Origin: Copromyces sp. CBS 386.78
Taxonomy: Eukaryota > Ascomycota > Sordariomycetes > Sordariales > Sordariaceae
Assembly: GCA_030685235.1 (NCBI GenBank)
Contig: MU839343.1
Coordinates: 1-11,950 of the forward strand
Direction: 5' to 3'
Length of the DNA: 11,950 nucleotides
This document shows, in pieces, positions 8,509 to 11,950 of this stretch (positions are counted from its first letter, which is position 1; every line of letters begins with the position of its first letter). The notes beneath the pieces were generated by a model. That model saw nothing but the letters and a program-made list of their open reading frames with translations. It had not been told where the DNA came from and made no database searches. The translations under genes and the position numbers were made by a program.

Positions 8509-8511
8509 TAA

Positions 8512-10250
8512 AACGACGCCAAAACCGGAAACGCCGATTTCTGGTCAGGAAGTACTCCAAAACGAAAACCGACAACGGCAAGCGACTTAGGAAGGTCATT
8601 TACCCCCTTCGCAATATCCTACAATGACCGCAGCGATAGCATTGAACTATCGCTGCCGATAACAATTAACGGAAGTGCGAGTGGGTTTGAAAATAGCGTT
8701 TACAACCCCCTCGAAAGTATTTTAAAATATAACGACCCCGACGCTATACTTATTATAAAAATTTCGGAGAAAATAGAGGAAGATAATAAAACTATTAAAA
8801 ATTTCATTATTATAATAAATAAAACTACGGACTATACTACTATAACGACTAACGACTATTACTAAGTTTGAAAGTTCCTTCTTAAATTTATAAAAAAATA
8901 TATAAAGAAAAGTAGGTCTATAATATTTGAGGTAAATAAAGCCGCCGAAGCCTAATTTATTATTAAAAAAGATTTCGACGATTTAAAGAAGTATATTTTA
9001 AAGGAATTAAAAAAAAAAACGTTTAAAAAGTACTAAAGAAATAGATTAATATTATTTAAAAATTACCGAATAAAGTTAATACTACCTTCTATTACTTATT
9101 TACTATTATTATTAAAAAATTTATCCCTTCTAATTATAAACGTTAATTTATTATTAAAAGGGTTTAAATTACCGCCGAATTTACTATATATTTAAATAAT
9201 AATATAAAATAAATTATCGAAAACGTTTTTAAAAGAGAATCCGTATAGGGTAATCCATATAACTATTAAGATAATAACGAACGGAAACTATATAATTATT
9301 TTCGACGAATTAATTAGGGATTAATATTAGAAGTATTAAGCTTAAATTAAAAAGGTTTTTAAAAAAGAAGCCGTTATATCCCTAAATATTATAGCCGTTT
9401 TAATCAAAGGAATCCCGTAAGTTAGCATTAATATAAAATAACCCGAATCAATTATATAAGAAATAAGGGAGAAGAATAAGGAGGCGGAAATTATTAAGGT
9501 TAAATTTTAGAAAAAATACGAAGGGGAGGAGAGAAGAATATTTTTAATAGAAATTACAATTACGAAGGTTACAATTTTCCTCTAAAAGAACTTTTTCATC
9601 TAAAACGGCAGCGTATATATATATAAATCATTCTAAATTATAGCCTCCGCCTAATAGTATTTTAAATATTAATATTTCGGATATACAACGAGATTTTGTT
9701 ATTAAAAGGACGCTTATAACCGTTATAGTAAAATTAAGTACAAAAGGTTATATATAAGAGAAAAAAATTACTTTTTAAATAAAAATAATTCTTTAATTTT
9801 TTATAAATTATATAGGAAATTAAAATATTTCGCCTTCGATAAAAAGCGATGCGCGTTTATAAGAGCGGTTTATATAAAAGTATTAATCAATTATATTAAA
9901 AGGCTTTACAACTTCACTATTTATAAAAGATTAATTAAATTAATATTAAAACTAATAATAGAAACAGAAAAGGACATTATAATTTCCAACGCCCCCCTTA
10001 ATTCTTATTTAATTACGATTTTAGAGAAATTATTTATAAGAAGAAGAAAAAAAGGCCGCTCTAAAAAGATTAGAAATAGCTTTCGGCCGAAATTTATAGG
10101 TATAGGCCTAATAAATATTTATATTTACTCTTAGAATATAAATAACTATACTTATACTAATTCTATTATTATTATACTTTTAATTACTATTATTATTTCT
10201 AAAGAAATAATACCCCCTTAACCTATTACTAAACTAAAAGGAAGCTTCTT
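8512..10250 (+). pseudogene. LINE ORF1 (gag-like) with three zinc knuckles
   Basis: The frame is open without stops from 8512 to 8862 and then carries only RIP-type stops with two TGA-like exceptions. The N-terminus is Ser/Thr-rich (for example STPKRKPTTASDLGRSFTPF), followed by a charged helical middle. Three knuckles lie near the C-terminus. Number 1 is at 9658-9699 (Tyr-x2-Tyr-x4-Tyr-x4-Cys, preceded by ASA-Q-Q). Number 2 is at 9715-9753. Number 3 is at 9802-9852, ending FAFDKKRC, which resembles the HEAFDKKC motif of Tad1 ORF1 proteins. Cys and His positions read Tyr, as G-to-A and C-to-T mutation would give. ORF1 would bind the element RNA. The C-terminal border with ORF2 is not precise. 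Confidence 0.85.
8630..8656. repeat. Perfect 10-bp hairpin in the ORF1 5' region
   Basis: GCAGCGATAG (8630-8639) and CTATCGCTGC (8647-8656) are perfect complements around a 7-base loop, CATTGAA. It lies within the non-RIPed 5' part of LINE D and within its open frame. The GC-rich arms would make a stable RNA hairpin. Possible roles in translation or RNA binding are unproven. Confidence 0.85.
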
Positions 10251-11838
10251 ATAAAGTAATTAATAATTTAATTAAAAATATTCTAATAAAATATAGGGAA
10301 ATTGTATAAAAAAAGGAAAACGTTATTCGAATAGGAGGAAACTTACAATATTATAGCGATTTAAAAGTTAGGTAAAAATTTAAATAAGGATATTTATTAG
10401 CTGAAGGGCGGTAAATATTATAGTATTAATTATTTAAAGAAGGGTAGAGCGGTAATTTACGTAAATAAGAAGTAGAATTTAAAAGATTTAAATTTCTAAA
10501 TTAAAAAGGATTAGGCTATAACAATATTAAAGAATTTACAAAAATTAATAACTATTTACTCTATTTATTCACCTATTTTCTTCTAAAGTATATTAAAATA
10601 TTAATAAGGGTTTCCCCTCTTCGAATTCTTCGAAAAAAGACTTTCGGCCGGCTAATATATAATTATAGAGGATTATAACCTCTATTACTCCAATTAGGAT
10701 TTAGATAATAAGATTAATTTAAACGTTATAAAATTATTTATATAAGTATAACGATAGAAGTTTAGCCTTATTACTCCCCGCAAAGAATTAATAAAATTTA
10801 AAAATACAATTAGAAAAGAGAAAAATAGAATAATTAATTACATATAAATTTTATAGGGTATCGAAGCCAAATATTGGAGAATATAACGGTACGAACAAAT
10901 AAATTCGGATTATTACCTTTAGGAAATTTAAATTTAAATAGGAAAAAGAAATAGGAAGGGGGAAGTAGAGAAAAAATTTAATTAGAATTTAATAAACGTA
11001 GAAAAGGTGCGGGAAATAGCGGAAAAACGAATATCGATTTTAGAAGGGATTAAGATAGTAGAGGAATTTAAATTAGGATTATATAAGTTCGATAGCGAAT
11101 TCGTTAGTATTATAGAGGAATATATCTTATATTAAAAAAAAGGTTAGGGAAGATAGGTAAATTAGTAGAATTTAGAATATAAAATAGTAATAAAGGAGGT
11201 ACAGCGGAAATAGTAAATATAATTTAGGAATTAAACGCCTTTAAATTAAAAAGAATTTATAGAAAAAAAAAAAAAAAAAGAAATGTATTACAAAAATTTA
11301 GAAAGCGAAATAACGTAATTATATTATAAGCGTATTAAAAGACCTAAATAAATTTTAATTATTAGAGAAGTAAATTAGGATATAAAATTATTATTTAATA
11401 AATTTACTAAAATTATTACTTTTTAAATAAAATAAGTAGACGAATAAAGTTAAAGATTATAATAGTAAAGTAAATATCTTTACCAATTATTTCTTCTTAA
11501 AAATAGAAGTCCCGACGAATTATTTATTAAATTAGACTTAATTATTAAACGGCAATACCCTAATATTTATTAATAATTTAATTATTAAAAAGGATATCCG
11601 GGAAGTCCTTTCGAAGATAATATTAAATAAAATATTAGGTATTGACTAATTTTCAAATAAGTTTTTAAAAATATATAAGGAATTATTTAAGTAGGCGATA
11701 ACAATTTTCGCTACAGCGAACTTCCGGTTCGGATATTTCCCCTAACGGTTTAAAAATACGAAAGTAATTATTTTTAAAAAAATTGGAAAAAGTGCTGAAT
11801 AGTAAAAATTGGCTAGGATATAGATTATTATTATTCTT
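10240..11838 (+). pseudogene. LINE ORF2: EEP endonuclease and N-terminal RT (RIPed, frameshifted)
   Basis: The frame from about 10240 starts LKIF..NIGK and reaches NIIAI-Q-K at 10347-10367, the endonuclease AIQE motif with Glu changed to Lys. GRAVIYVNKK is at 10446. The metal-site motif GDFNLHHxxWD reads E-D-Y-N-L-Y-Y-S-N-stop-D at 10668-10700, and SDHxP reads S-D-Y-Y-L at 10905-10919. The endonuclease would nick target DNA to prime reverse transcription. The reading moves one frame between about 11425 and 11460. RT then shows KKDIREVLSKI and NKILGID (from NKTPGxD, 11626-11646), followed by FRFGYFP..FK (about 11722-11754) and KKIGKS. Homology ends before the YRPI block, so the RT catalytic domain is absent. 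Confidence 0.87.
11263..11279 (+). repeat. A17 homopolymer inside LINE ORF2
   Basis: Seventeen consecutive A lie in the linker between endonuclease and RT, where the reading frame has a Lys-rich stretch (KEFIEKKKK). The frame is still maintained just after it, so it is an internal Lys tract probably extended by mutation and not a LINE 3' tail. Confidence 0.8.
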
Positions 11839-11840
11839 AT

Positions 11841-11950
11841 TCCTTAGCTATATACAAATACAGTGCCAATCTGGCATGAGGTCCTTCTCCTGGTTTTCGG
11901 TAGGCGAAACCTTGCGACGATAAGCGCCGCTGGACTAAAACCCCCGCTAC
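11841..11950. other. Non-RIPed sequence of unknown identity at the right edge
   Basis: Base composition changes abruptly: CpA and TpG return and G+C rises. A short palindrome, TGCCA-ATC-TGGCA, lies at about 11862-11874. Both strands have a frame open for about 30 codons, too short to judge. LINE homology has already ended at about 11838, so this is a different sequence, either a further insertion or the flank beyond a truncated element. No family recognised. Confidence 0.5.

Larger units (their letters stand above)
5473..8510 (-). mobile_element. Element C: second, distinct Ty3/gypsy retrotransposon (RIPed)
   Basis: On the minus strand this holds gag with a coiled coil, a Gly/Ser/Pro-rich linker and a CCHC knuckle, then retropepsin, an acidic tandem repeat and the spacer leading to RT. 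It stops at 5473 where copia element B begins, and its 5' end is lost at about 8510 where LINE D starts; no LTR is visible. Its protein sequences and layout differ clearly from element A, so it is another family and not a second copy. RIP-type stops fill the frames. Confidence 0.88.
8511..11840 (+). mobile_element. Element D: Tad1-like LINE (non-LTR retrotransposon), RIPed, 3' truncated
   Basis: The plus strand encodes two consecutive reading frames typical of fungal Tad1/I-type LINEs: ORF1 with three CCHC-type knuckles, then ORF2 with an apurinic-like endonuclease and the beginning of reverse transcriptase. Homology fades at about 11840, before the RT catalytic core. The first 200 bp kept normal base composition; the remainder is heavily RIPed. 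It abuts the N-terminal end of element C's gag and most simply inserted into it. Because the coding frame starts right at the border without an obvious 5' UTR, the copy may also be 5' truncated. Confidence 0.87.

Noticed and set aside
11263..11279. Poly(A) tail of a LINE or processed copy
   Set aside because: ORF2 continues in the same frame beyond it and the RT block lies downstream.
647..11838. Alternative genetic code (TAA/TAG read as Gln, as in ciliates)
   Set aside because: Long frames broken almost only by TAA/TAG suggest it, but Trp positions also read TAG and Cys/His/Asp/Gly key residues are mutated in the same transition sense, which recoding does not explain and RIP does.

Overview
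The window is a graveyard of fungal transposable elements. It is A+T-rich, strongly enriched in TpA and poor in CpA/TpG, and has no intact gene. Read through their stop codons, long stretches give recognisable retroelement proteins. Nearly all stops are TAA/TAG where Gln, Arg or Trp is expected, and key residues are changed in the C-to-T/G-to-A sense (Cys to Tyr, His to Tyr, Asp to Asn, Gly to Ser/Arg). This is the signature of repeat-induced point mutation (RIP), so the source is most likely a filamentous ascomycete (Pezizomycotina). All family calls come from motif recognition by eye; no database search was run.

Layout, left to right. 1-645: a TTATTTAG octamer array, a T-rich tract, a degenerate tRNA-like sequence on the minus strand, short GC-richer repeats and an unassigned segment that escaped RIP. 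646-4518: element A, a Ty3/gypsy retrotransposon on the minus strand (5' LTR 4141-4518, gag about 4101-2335, protease and start of reverse transcriptase 2335-647), cut off early in RT. 4519-5472: element B, the 3' end of a Ty1/copia element on the plus strand (RNase H, polypurine tract, 3' LTR). 5473-about 8510: element C, a second, different Ty3/gypsy element on the minus strand (gag, protease, an acidic tandem repeat), cut off just before RT. About 8511-11840: element D, a Tad1-like LINE on the plus strand (ORF1 with three zinc knuckles, ORF2 with endonuclease and the start of RT). 11841-11950: a short non-RIPed sequence of unknown identity.

The junctions suggest nesting. B breaks C immediately upstream of RT, A breaks B inside RNase H, and a further sequence breaks A inside RT. 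D abuts the N-terminal end of C's gag. No host gene, CRISPR array or defence system was found. The most useful points are the sharp borders between RIPed and non-RIPed DNA, the same -1 frame offset between gag and protease in both gypsy elements, and the 20-residue acidic tandem repeat between protease and RT in element C.
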